This document shows positions 1-6,107 of a stretch of 37,195 bases of DNA, piece after piece. Position 1 is the stretch's first letter, and every line of letters begins with the position of its first letter. The DNA is taken from positions 1 to 37,195 of IMG/VR virus record IMGVR_UViG_3300005910_000316; one strand, written 5' to 3'. This DNA comes from a virus. A program made the translations under genes and the position numbers. The notes beneath the pieces were generated by a model. That model ran no database searches. It saw only the letters and a program-made list of their open reading frames with translations, and was not told the origin of the DNA.

Positions 1-1560
1 GATCCTACAAGAACTGGATATGTATTTAGCGCATGGGATATATCAATTCCAGAAACAATGCCTGCGGCAGTAGTAACAATCCAAGCGATATATACAGCAG
101 AACAACATGTATTAAGCTTTGAAAGCAATGGTGGTTCAGCAGTAACATCACTTACACAAGACACAGGTTCAGCAGTGGTTCAACCAGCTAACCCAACTAA
201 AGAAGGATATGTATTCGATGATTGGTACAATGAAGTTGGATTATCAACAGCTTATGTATTTGATACAATGCCAGCAGTAGATACAGAAATCTATGCAGGT
301 TGGACAGTAGTTCAATATACAATTACTTTTGATAGTAATGGCGGTACAGTTGTAGCACCAATTACACAAGATTTTGGTACAGTAGTTACTGAACCTGCAG
401 ACCCAACTAAAGCAAACCTAAACTTTAGAGTATGGTCTTCAGATGCAGAGTTGACTCAAGAATATATTTTTGATACAATGCCTGCAGAAGACATCACCGT
501 ATATGGATATTGGTATGCCGTTTTAACTTATGATTCAAATGGTGGTAGTGCAGTAGCTCAAGAAAATGTTGGCGAAGGCAATACACCAGTAGAGCCTGAT
601 GCACCGATATTCGCAGGATATACATTTAATGGGTGGTATATAGATGATAATACATTCTTAGTGCCAGTTGATTTTGAAACTCCACTTACAGCAGATGAAG
701 TATTTTATGCTGAATGGGTAGCAGTTCTTTATTCAGCACAATATTTAGATTGGGACGGGGCAGTTCTTCAAACAGCTAACTATGAATTCGGAGCAGATAC
801 AAGCGGAGTAACACCTCCAGCTGAACCAACTAGAACAGGTTGGACATTTACAGCTTGGGATTCAGTAGCACCAGCGACAATGCCAGTTGACGGAATAACT
901 ATTACAGCTACTTATACAATAGATGTAATCACAATGACATTCGATACAGGTGTAGGTTCAGTAGTAGCACCGTATGTTCAAGACTATGGGACACCTGTAG
1001 TAGAACCTACAACTTCTGAAACTGGTTATACATTTGATGGCTGGTTCGAAGAAGCAGAGTTTACAACTCCTTACGTATTTACAACAATGCCTGCGGCGAA
1101 TTTAACAATTTATGCTAAACTTACAGAGTTGGTATTTAATATTACTTACGTAAATGTATTAGGAATAGCACACACTAACCCTGCAACATACGAGTCAGAT
1201 ACGCCTGTCACATTCACAGACCCAACAACAACAACAGGATATACTTTTAAAGGTTGGTATAATGCAATTAGACAAGGAACAGAAGTCTTAGGAACTACAA
1301 CAGAAACTATTGGTAGTTTCACAGTATATGCTCAATGGGTTATGGTAAATAATCAAATTGCAATACCACAAGTTAATGCAGATGACACAGATTTAAGAAT
1401 ACCTACTTCTGCTATCAGAATATCTGGTACAGCAAAAACACCAACAGGATATGCAATGTGGGTTGAAACAGATAGTTATAAAAACTATACGTTCCCTACT
1501 AAATATGTTACATTGGCAGAAGCAGTAGCGGCTAGAGATGCTTTCTTAGCACTATTATAA
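1..1560 (+). CDS. InlB-type repeat surface/adhesion protein (5' partial)
   Basis: The frame is open from base 1, so the gene starts before the window; the ATG at 58 is internal. The product is a chain of about six 60-75 residue repeats of the Listeria-Bacteroides (Flg_new/InlB B-repeat) type. Each repeat shows a 'F-x-SNGG' strand, a 'P-x-x-P' turn, 'GY-x-F-x-x-W' and a closing 'Y-A-x-W' strand. This family forms extended beta-rich stalks on exported proteins of Firmicutes and Mollicutes. The C-terminus (last ~70 residues) is not repeat-like and has no LPXTG or membrane anchor. In a phage it could be a virion-attached adhesin or an exported protein that alters the infected cell; which is inference. 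It ends in TAA just before a strong terminator. Confidence 0.8.
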   Translation, partial: DPTRTGYVFSAWDISIPETMPAAVVTIQAIYTAEQHVLSFESNGGSAVTSLTQDTGSAVVQPANPTKEGYVFDDWYNEVGLSTAYVFDTMPAVDTEIYAGWTVVQYTITFDSNGGTVVAPITQDFGTVVTEPADPTKANLNFRVWSSDAELTQEYIFDTMPAEDITVYGYWYAVLTYDSNGGSAVAQENVGEGNTPVEPDAPIFAGYTFNGWYIDDNTFLVPVDFETPLTADEVFYAEWVAVLYSAQYLDWDGAVLQTANYEFGADTSGVTPPAEPTRTGWTFTAWDSVAPATMPVDGITITATYTIDVITMTFDTGVGSVVAPYVQDYGTPVVEPTTSETGYTFDGWFEEAEFTTPYVFTTMPAANLTIYAKLTELVFNITYVNVLGIAHTNPATYESDTPVTFTDPTTTTGYTFKGWYNAIRQGTEVLGTTTETIGSFTVYAQWVMVNNQIAIPQVNADDTDLRIPTSAIRISGTAKTPTGYAMWVETDSYKNYTFPTKYVTLAEAVAARDAFLALL

Positions 1561-1569
1561 TATAGATTG

Positions 1570-1604
1570 TGCGACTTTTGAATAAAAAGTCGCATTTTTT
1601 ATTA
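1570..1604 (+). terminator. Rho-independent terminator
   Basis: A perfect 10-bp stem TGCGACTTTT / AAAAGTCGCA (1570-1579 and 1585-1594) with a 5-nt loop is followed by a run of six T. It closes the InlB-repeat gene. Confidence 0.9.
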
Positions 1605-1633
1605 TTGACTTTTTTCCAATTTTGTGATATAAT
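1605..1633 (+). promoter_or_regulatory. Sigma-70-type promoter
   Basis: TTGACT at 1605-1610 and TATAAT at 1628-1633 are separated by exactly 17 bp. It lies directly after the upstream terminator and would start the leader RNA of the TasA-like gene at about 1640. Confidence 0.85.
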
Positions 1634-1650
1634 AAATTATAAAGATGTAA

Positions 1651-1740
1651 AGGTAAAGTTATTGGGAAATAACTACACAAAATTAAGAGCCTAGAACAGG
1701 TAGTCTGATTGCCACTTTAAATCAAAAAACTTAAAGGTGG
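1651..1740 (+). promoter_or_regulatory. Structured 5' leader; candidate c-di-GMP-I-like riboswitch with RBS-masking hairpin
   Basis: Seen: GGTAA (1652-1656) can pair with TTGCC (1709-1713). Inside this is a hairpin GTTATT/AATAAC with a GGGA (GNRA) tetraloop (1658-1673), then ACACAAAA, then a CCT/AGG hairpin. This order resembles the GEMM/c-di-GMP-I class: P1 closing on GGxAAA...TTGCC, a GNRA-capped arm, an ACGCAAAG-like joint and a second arm. Several consensus bases are missing, notably in the joint. Downstream, CCACTTTAA (1712-1720) pairs with TTAAAGGTGG (1731-1740), which holds the Shine-Dalgarno site. CC at 1712-1713 is shared by P1 and this masking hairpin, so closing P1 would free the RBS, as in a translational ON switch. 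The ligand is inference. Confidence 0.4.
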
Positions 1741-1746
1741 TTTAAA

Positions 1747-2220
1747 ATGAAAAATTTAAAAAGAAAACTTATTGCGACATTCACAGTAATGATGTTTGCC
1801 TTACTGGCAACAATTGGAACAACTTATGCTTACTGGAATTACTTTGTACATACAGAGTCTAGTATTACAGTAGAAGTTGGAGTAGCCGACAGAATAGTCG
1901 TAGCAATTAACACAACAGGTGCAGGTGCTTTAGTCCCAGCAGGACAATCTACAGGTGCTGAAGTTGAATCTATTGTATTGACTTATGATGTTTCAGTTAC
2001 ACAAGGTGCAGTTGACAGTGGTATTACAACATTATCTGTAACAACAGCAAATGAATCAACAGCATTAGTTAACATCTCTGTTAGCGCGCCAACAACTTTA
2101 ACAGTGGCTAATCAAACAGTTACGGTTACAGTTACATTAGATTCCCCAGCAGACCAAGCGGCTTATGATGCTTTAATTGCAGCTGGGATTACATTCGACT
2201 TAGTTTTTACTATAGCGTAA
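1747..2220 (+). CDS. TasA-like exported protein with SipW-type signal
   Basis: A 157-residue protein. Residues 1-30 form a signal peptide: positively charged KNLKRK, a hydrophobic stretch, then 'TYAYW'. The A-Y-A/Y-W ending is typical of TasA/camelysin-like ('alternate signal') exported proteins of Firmicutes. The mature part is rich in Thr, Val, Ala and Ser, has no Cys, and looks like a beta-sandwich; it may assemble as a fibre or surface decoration, which is inference. AAAGGTGG lies 6 bases before the ATG, inside the leader hairpin that could mask it. The small carbohydrate-binding protein gene follows after 8 bases, so both are probably under the same leader control. No signal peptidase gene is present in the window. 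Confidence 0.65.
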   Translation: MKNLKRKLIATFTVMMFALLATIGTTYAYWNYFVHTESSITVEVGVADRIVVAINTTGAGALVPAGQSTGAEVESIVLTYDVSVTQGAVDSGITTLSVTTANESTALVNISVSAPTTLTVANQTVTVTVTLDSPADQAAYDALIAAGITFDLVFTIA

Positions 2221-2228
2221 GTCAGAAT

Positions 2229-2498
2229 ATGGCGAAAAGAATAGCAATCATTTGGCTTGTTATTGGAATGTTATTCCTAATGGGGATAAATCAAACTTAC
2301 GCATATTCTTGGAATATATTACAAGAAACAAAAGCTAGTCAAATAACAGTTGGAGCATGGGATTATGCGCCTCAATGGAATTCTACAACAACTTACTTAA
2401 GGGGAGATATCGTAGAATATAATGGAATTAAATATGAGGCTAAAAAAACTAGTACAAACCAATTACCAACGAACAATAAATATTGGAGAACAGTTTAA
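2229..2498 (+). CDS. Secreted small carbohydrate-binding (CBM5/12-like) protein
   Basis: 89 residues. Residues 1-25 are a hydrophobic signal peptide ending 'TYAYSW', like its upstream neighbour. Residues ~48-89 match the chitin-binding CBM5/12 (ChtBD3) pattern: W-N-x-x-x-x-Y-x-x-G-D-x-V-x-Y-N-G-x-x-Y-x-A-K, then P-x-x-x-x-x-W. The conserved aromatics that bind polysaccharide are all present. There is almost no Shine-Dalgarno site before the ATG, and the stop of the upstream gene is only 8 bases away, so translation is probably coupled. It may target a host-surface glycan; the ligand is unknown. Confidence 0.65.
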   Translation: MAKRIAIIWLVIGMLFLMGINQTYAYSWNILQETKASQITVGAWDYAPQWNSTTTYLRGDIVEYNGIKYEAKKTSTNQLPTNNKYWRTV

Positions 2499-2505
2499 TA
2501 CGAAC

Positions 2506-2535
2506 GCGGTTACCTTCGGGATAGCCGCATTTTGT
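2506..2535 (+). terminator. UUCG-capped terminator
   Basis: GCGGTTACC / GG-A-TAGCCGC forms a stem with one bulged A and a TTCG tetraloop, followed by a T-rich tail. It ends the exported-protein pair. Confidence 0.8.
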
Positions 2536-2544
2536 TATTTAGAT

Positions 2545-2573
2545 TTGATTATTTTTATAATCTATGTTATAAT
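2545..2573 (+). promoter_or_regulatory. Sigma-70-type promoter
   Basis: TTGATT at 2545-2550, a 17-bp spacer and TATAAT at 2568-2573. The -10 box is followed by ATAAGTATAAG, a tail shared with the promoters at 12481 and 18952. Confidence 0.85.
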
Positions 2574-2600
2574 ATAAGTATAAGAAAGGAGAATTATAAA

Positions 2601-2900
2601 ATGAAAAAATGGATTTTAGATACTTTATTTGCTTTAACACATATCCAACATTGGGTTAGGAATCATTCAACAAGTAAAGAGTTAGACAAGTGGTTTAACA
2701 AGGAAATAGAAAAAGGAACAAAGTTTAAAAGAGTTTATATATACGATACTTTAGATGAATACTGTGCGGAATTTGCTGGAATAGACTTATGGATAAAAAA
2801 TATACCTTATGCTTGTTTTGTTATTAATGGTTTTATGCCAAAAAGAAGAACAGTCAATAAACTACAAAGGTTATTAATGGAGAGTTCATTAGATGTATAA
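2601..2900 (+). CDS. Hypothetical protein
   Basis: 99 residues starting MKKWILDTLF. The start at 2601 is chosen because AAAGGAGA lies 9 bases upstream and the promoter is at 2545; reading further upstream would cross the promoter. No recognised domain. It has one Cys-x(2)-E-F stretch and a basic C-terminal third. It overlaps the next gene by 8 bases, suggesting translational coupling. Its Trp codons are TGG. Confidence 0.7.
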   Translation: MKKWILDTLFALTHIQHWVRNHSTSKELDKWFNKEIEKGTKFKRVYIYDTLDEYCAEFAGIDLWIKNIPYACFVINGFMPKRRTVNKLQRLLMESSLDV

Positions 2901-3276
2901 AAATGTATTTACATATGAACCACATAAATACACATTAGCATTTATAGACTTAAACGGAACTATCTCGGGTGACCTTATGAAACAAATTAAATACCGCCAA
3001 CCAAAAGTTATAGAAAAAATGCATAATTTTATTTCTTCTGTAGAACTTTCTATAGGCGATAACTTTACTATAGATGATTATGTATTTATAATTTCTCGTA
3101 AACACTACCGTAATAAAACAAATCTAATATTAACAGAAAAGGCTCTTGAGGATTTAACTTTTAATCATATGAAAACAACTCTTGAAAATTTTCCAGAATT
3201 AAAACCATTATTAGATAAATTCAATATTGAAATTTATGAAACTTCGGAATGGGGAGTTTGGGATAAACGTGACTAA
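2893..3276 (+). CDS. Hypothetical protein
   Basis: 127 residues, ATG overlapping the end of the upstream gene. Mixed alpha/beta composition with no signal peptide or membrane segment and no motif I recognise. It ends in TAA; a weak AATAT/ATATT hairpin followed by seven T (about 3278-3304) may end this short operon. Confidence 0.65.
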   Translation: MYKNVFTYEPHKYTLAFIDLNGTISGDLMKQIKYRQPKVIEKMHNFISSVELSIGDNFTIDDYVFIISRKHYRNKTNLILTEKALEDLTFNHMKTTLENFPELKPLLDKFNIEIYETSEWGVWDKRD

Positions 3277-3310
3277 AATATCACATAAATATTCTTTTTT
3301 TATTCCAAAG

Positions 3311-3339
3311 TTGACAATTTTTTAAAATCGTAGTATAAT
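3311..3339 (+). promoter_or_regulatory. Promoter of the RNA/tRNA unit
   Basis: TTGACA at 3311-3316 (a perfect -35 box) and TATAAT at 3334-3339 with a 17-bp spacer: the best-matching promoter in the window. Predicted start is near 3346, so the folded RNA at 3360-3479 and the tRNA at 3501-3578 would be the first things transcribed. Confidence 0.9.
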
Positions 3340-3359
3340 ATTAATGTAAAGATAAGAAA

Positions 3360-3479
3360 TGCGGCGAAATTTAAACAAAAGAGCGAATATTTTATATTTC
3401 GGCAAAACACGTAAATTTCCGTCGTACCCCCGAACTGGCAGTACCAGTTTTGGTATGGGTCAAATAGGGCGGCGCCGCA
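3360..3479 (+). ncRNA. Folded RNA of unknown class upstream of the suppressor tRNA
   Basis: Not protein-like, and richer in G+C than its surroundings. TGCGGCG (3360-3366) pairs with CGCCGCA (3473-3479), closing a 120-nt unit. One arm is AAATTTA (3367-3373) with TAAATTT (3412-3418), capped by CGAATAT / ATATTTCG (3384-3390, 3394-3401). The other arm is GTACC (3424-3428) with GGTAT (3452-3456), holding a 6-bp hairpin AACTGG/CCAGTT (3433-3438, 3444-3449). It begins about 14 nt after the predicted transcription start. It lacks a T-arm and so is not a tRNA, and it does not match 5S rRNA, tmRNA or a T-box leader. Function unknown. Confidence 0.5.
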
Positions 3480-3500
3480 GATTTAGTCTTTATTTTTATT

Positions 3501-3578
3501 GGGAGTATAGTGTCAACTGGACAGCACGTCGGCCTTCAAACCCGTACAGCCCCAGTTCAATTCTGGGTACTCCTGCCA
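3501..3578 (+). tRNA. tRNA-Trp, anticodon UCA (UGA-decoding)
   Basis: A full cloverleaf of 78 nt. Acceptor GGGAGTA/TACTCCT (with one G-U pair), D-stem GTGT/GCAC with a 10-nt loop, anticodon loop CTTCAAA with TCA at 3536-3538, and T-arm CCCAG-TTCAATT-CTGGG. The variable loop is short, discriminator base G73, and CCA is encoded. G73 is the bacterial tRNA-Trp identity base, and UCA reads UGA (and UGG by wobble). Normal acceptor length and short variable arm exclude tRNA-Sec. Oddity: the anticodon stem has only three perfect pairs (CGG/CCG), with C-C and T-T mismatches at positions 31-39 and 27-43. It explains the in-frame TGA codons across the window. Confidence 0.93.
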
Positions 3579-3611
3579 ATATTACTGTCAAAGCGACGAG
3601 GGCGATACAAC

Positions 3612-4121
3612 ATGGATATTTGATTAATAATAGGAACAATAACTGGGCTTTTAGTAGGTATTACAGGGCTTTTAACATACTTTGAACATAGACGAGATGC
3701 AAAAGAGAATAAAAGAAAAAAAGCTACAATTGAAAAACAAGAGGAATTTAAAAAAGAAATAATAAATGAAGTAACTCATAGAACTGCTGAAGAAAGAGAA
3801 AGTTGTTTAGAAGAGAAATTGATCGATTATCTTGATAAAAAAACATACACTGAAAGACATGAAGAAGTTATTAAAGAAATACATAAATTATCAGGACAAT
3901 TAACCAAACACTACTCAGAATCAATAGAAACAGAAAGACAAAGATTGGCTTCTGAAATAATTAATTTTGCAGAAGATATAAAAAATAAATTGCCAAAATC
4001 TTCAGTCGCATATGAACATATACATATATGTTATAAACGATATAAAGATATTGGTGGAAATCATTATATAGATAAAGTGTTTGAATATATACAAAATAGC
4101 ATGGGTGAAGATGATGTTTAA
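3612..4121 (+). CDS. Small membrane-anchored coiled-coil protein (one TGA=Trp)
   Basis: 169 residues when TGA at 3621-3623 is read as Trp; it begins M-D-I-W-L-I-I-G. Residues ~3-24 form one transmembrane segment. The rest is charged, rich in Lys and Glu, and predicted helical. The start ATG at 3612 is 33 bases after the tRNA, with GACGAGGGCG upstream as a possible ribosome site. With the standard code only a fragment from about 3819 would be called. It overlaps the next gene by 8 bases. The topology (short N-terminal membrane anchor plus a soluble coiled coil) resembles phage lysis accessory proteins, but there is no specific match. Confidence 0.75.
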
Positions 4122-4515
4122 AATTATTAGTTTTATCTGACAATTACCACAGAACTTAATAGGATTATTTTTATACTTGGTATTTGGAACTGCGAAACGC
4201 TATAAATATAAAGGAAAATATGTAGCTCATGCTAAAACAAACAAATGAGGTGCAATAAGTTTAGGAATGTTTATTATTTTCTTTGCTGATTACGGCGATG
4301 GAGAATATTATACAAATACAATAAATCATGAATATGGACATACAAAGCAATCAAAAATGTTAGGTCCATTTTATTTGTTAATAGTTGGATTACCTTCAAT
4401 AATTTGAGCTAGTTGTTTTAAAGGGTATAGGGTGTCTACGGGCGCAAGCTACTACTGATTTTATACAGAGCATTGAGCTGATAAATTAGGTGGAGTTTCC
4501 CGCTGTAAAAAATAA
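4114..4515 (+). CDS. Membrane protein with H-E-x-G-H zinc-site-like motif; all Trp encoded by TGA
   Basis: 133 residues, visible only when TGA is Trp: codons at 4138, 4246, 4405, 4456 and 4474 are all TGA and there is no TGG. Residues ~5-25, ~45-60 and ~85-98 are hydrophobic. The motif N-H-E-Y-G-H-T-x-Q-S lies at about residues 71-80. It is followed by a membrane stretch 'GLPSIIWA' and a 'Y-T-E-x-W-A-D-K-L-G-G' ending. I know this arrangement from small uncharacterised bacterial membrane proteins; H-E-x-x-H suggests a metal site, but protease activity is inference. Every TGA falls where an aromatic residue is expected. It ends TAA next to a terminator. It is the strongest single-gene evidence for the altered code. 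Confidence 0.85.
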
Positions 4516-4523
4516 CAATACGA

Positions 4524-4552
4524 AAAGCAAGTTTATGAAATTTGCTTTTTTT
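4524..4552 (+). terminator. Terminator overlapping the next promoter
   Basis: An 11-bp stem (AAAGCAAGTTT / AAATTTGCTTT, one G-T pair) with a 3-nt loop and eight following T. Its 3' arm contains the -35 box of the following promoter. Confidence 0.85.
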
Positions 4553-4570
4553 TATAATTTATGGTATAAT
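4542..4570 (+). promoter_or_regulatory. Promoter of the exonuclease-to-RNR block
   Basis: TTGCTT at 4542-4547 lies inside the 3' arm of the upstream terminator; then a 17-bp spacer and TATAAT at 4565-4570. Being read through by upstream transcripts could change hairpin folding but not the DNA element, so both can work at once. Confidence 0.75.
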
Positions 4571-4601
4571 ATATATATAAGATATGGAAATGGAGGTATT
4601 T

Positions 4602-5177
4602 ATGTTAGTTTTATTTAAAAATATGAAACAAGATAATATACTCGTTTTCGATGCCGAATATAATGAAGGAGACTTAATTCAATTTGCTGGGATATTATTT
4701 CGGAAAATAGAAGAAGATATTTTTCAAGTTCATAAATCAATTAATTTCTATGTAAAGTTAGATGGAACAAAAATTAATTATTTTATAGAACGATTTACTG
4801 GTATTACAGACGAGTATTTAGAAGAAGAAGGGATTAACCTTTCAGAAGCAAAAGAAAAAATAGATGAGTTATTAAGAGAATCTAATAACACATTAATAGT
4901 TAGCCACGGATTATATAACGATAGATTAACTTTAGAGAATAATGGTATCGATTTTTATGAAATGGAAGAATGCGTTACAGGACTATGTACATATAATATG
5001 TCCAAAAGAATATTAAAAAGAGATAATCATTTAAAATTAGAAGATGTTGCAAGTGAAGCGGGGATCTTCCTTTCACGCAAGCATAATGCTTTTGATGACA
5101 CCTGGGCAACGGTTGCGGTTTTTAGCCTATTGTGTAAACTTGATGCGGAGGAAACAGATGAAAAAAGTATTTTATAA
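4602..5177 (+). CDS. DEDDh-family 3'-5' exonuclease
   Basis: 191 residues from ATG 4602, chosen over ATG 4584 because GGAGG sits 5 bases before 4602. It has the DnaQ-like exonuclease signature. Motif I is D-x-E ('FDAEYN'), motif II 'SHGLYNDRLTL' supplies the second Asp, and motif III 'H-N-A-F-D-D' has the catalytic His and Asp. Such enzymes remove 3' nucleotides as proofreaders or in DNA/RNA turnover using two metal ions. A second enzyme of this class lies at 33546, beside the polymerase gene; that one is the better proofreader candidate. The end overlaps the next gene by 20 bases. Confidence 0.8.
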   Translation: MLVLFKNMKQDNILVFDAEYNEGDLIQFAGILFRKIEEDIFQVHKSINFYVKLDGTKINYFIERFTGITDEYLEEEGINLSEAKEKIDELLRESNNTLIVSHGLYNDRLTLENNGIDFYEMEECVTGLCTYNMSKRILKRDNHLKLEDVASEAGIFLSRKHNAFDDTWATVAVFSLLCKLDAEETDEKSIL

Positions 5178-5607
5178 TTATGATAAGATGGATTTAGAAC
5201 GAAGAAAATCCTATAAAAAGGTAGTTTTCAATTTGAATGTTCCGAACTTTTATGGAATGGAATTTTTTCAAGAGATTGATAAAAAGATAATAGAGTTTAT
5301 AAATGAACTAGATAAAAATGAGCCAACAGTAATCCAAATAGTTGGTGATTTTAGTTTGGTTAAAAATGAAGAGCCAGCAGATATTGAGGATTTTTTAACT
5401 TCAATCGTGGCTCTATTTATTTCTGCCATTCATATTAAAACGGAAAAATCAGATAGGGAGCATAGATTGGCAGTACCTCAAAAGTTAGCCAATATAAATC
5501 TGCCCTATACTTCAAAATTAAAAATAATAAATTATAAATTAAGACTTCCGATCTTTACGATAGAAATCTTAAATGAAAAGCAAGAAATTTTGCTAAAAAT
5601 ATTTTAG
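5158..5607 (+). CDS. Hypothetical protein
   Basis: 149 residues from ATG 5158, preceded by GCGGAGGAAAC; an open frame extends upstream to 5044 but overlaps the exonuclease gene and lacks a ribosome site. Lys- and Ile-rich, mixed alpha/beta, no recognised motif, no membrane segment. It is cotranscribed between exonuclease and helicase genes. Confidence 0.65.
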   Translation: MKKVFYNYDKMDLERRKSYKKVVFNLNVPNFYGMEFFQEIDKKIIEFINELDKNEPTVIQIVGDFSLVKNEEPADIEDFLTSIVALFISAIHIKTEKSDREHRLAVPQKLANINLPYTSKLKIINYKLRLPIFTIEILNEKQEILLKIF

Positions 5608-5615
5608 GTGATATA

Positions 5616-6107
5616 ATGAAAATATTATTATTAACAACTGTTGAGCCAACTCAAGCGGCTATAGACTATAGAGAATTAACTGATGTAATAGATATTAAAA
5701 ATATTAGTTTAATTTCAATACCATTTTTTGCTGAGATTGATTCAATGAATAATGGGAGATTATATCTTCCTACTTTATTTGCAATGTATAAAGCAATGAC
5801 AGATAAACCAACTCAAAAAAAGATATTTGATAAAAGGCATACATTGATTATTGGGAACTCATATAAGAGTGAGAAGTTTGATATGATTATATCTTTAGGT
5901 GATTCTTCAGAAGATACCTATACAAAAATGATAAGAGATTCACAAGAATATAAAGAGTTTAATTTATTAGTAGAAGCAGAAAAATTATACGACTGGCAAG
6001 ATGCAGAGTTAAACTTTCCTACAATAAGACACGTCATACTATTTTTAGAAGGAGTTATAAAAGATGGAACAATTCAACGAAAAGCAAAAACTAGCAATAC
6101 AATGTAA
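5616..6107 (+). CDS. Hypothetical protein
   Basis: 163 residues; TTAGGTGATATA precedes the ATG. The N-terminus 'MKILLLTTVEPTQAAIDY' looks like a first beta strand plus loop of a Rossmann-like fold, but no nucleotide-binding glycine motif follows. It overlaps the start of the helicase gene by 44 bases. Function not recognised. Confidence 0.65.
   Translation: MKILLLTTVEPTQAAIDYRELTDVIDIKNISLISIPFFAEIDSMNNGRLYLPTLFAMYKAMTDKPTQKKIFDKRHTLIIGNSYKSEKFDMIISLGDSSEDTYTKMIRDSQEYKEFNLLVEAEKLYDWQDAELNFPTIRHVILFLEGVIKDGTIQRKAKTSNTM

Noticed and set aside
3360-3479. A second tRNA, 5S rRNA or T-box leader
   Set aside because: No T-arm, no conserved 5S loop sequences, no T-box sequence; only the helices described.
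3501-3578. tRNA-Sec instead of tRNA-Trp (same UCA anticodon)
   Set aside because: Acceptor stem is the normal 7 bp, the variable arm is short, G73 and size fit tRNA-Trp, and no SECIS-like element or selenoprotein Cys/TGA pattern is seen; TGA falls at Trp positions.
3359-3685. An open frame of 108 codons over the RNA/tRNA region
   Set aside because: It lies across the folded RNA and the tRNA, has no ribosome site and an improbable composition (Arg/Tyr/Ser-rich, no repeats or hydrophobic core).
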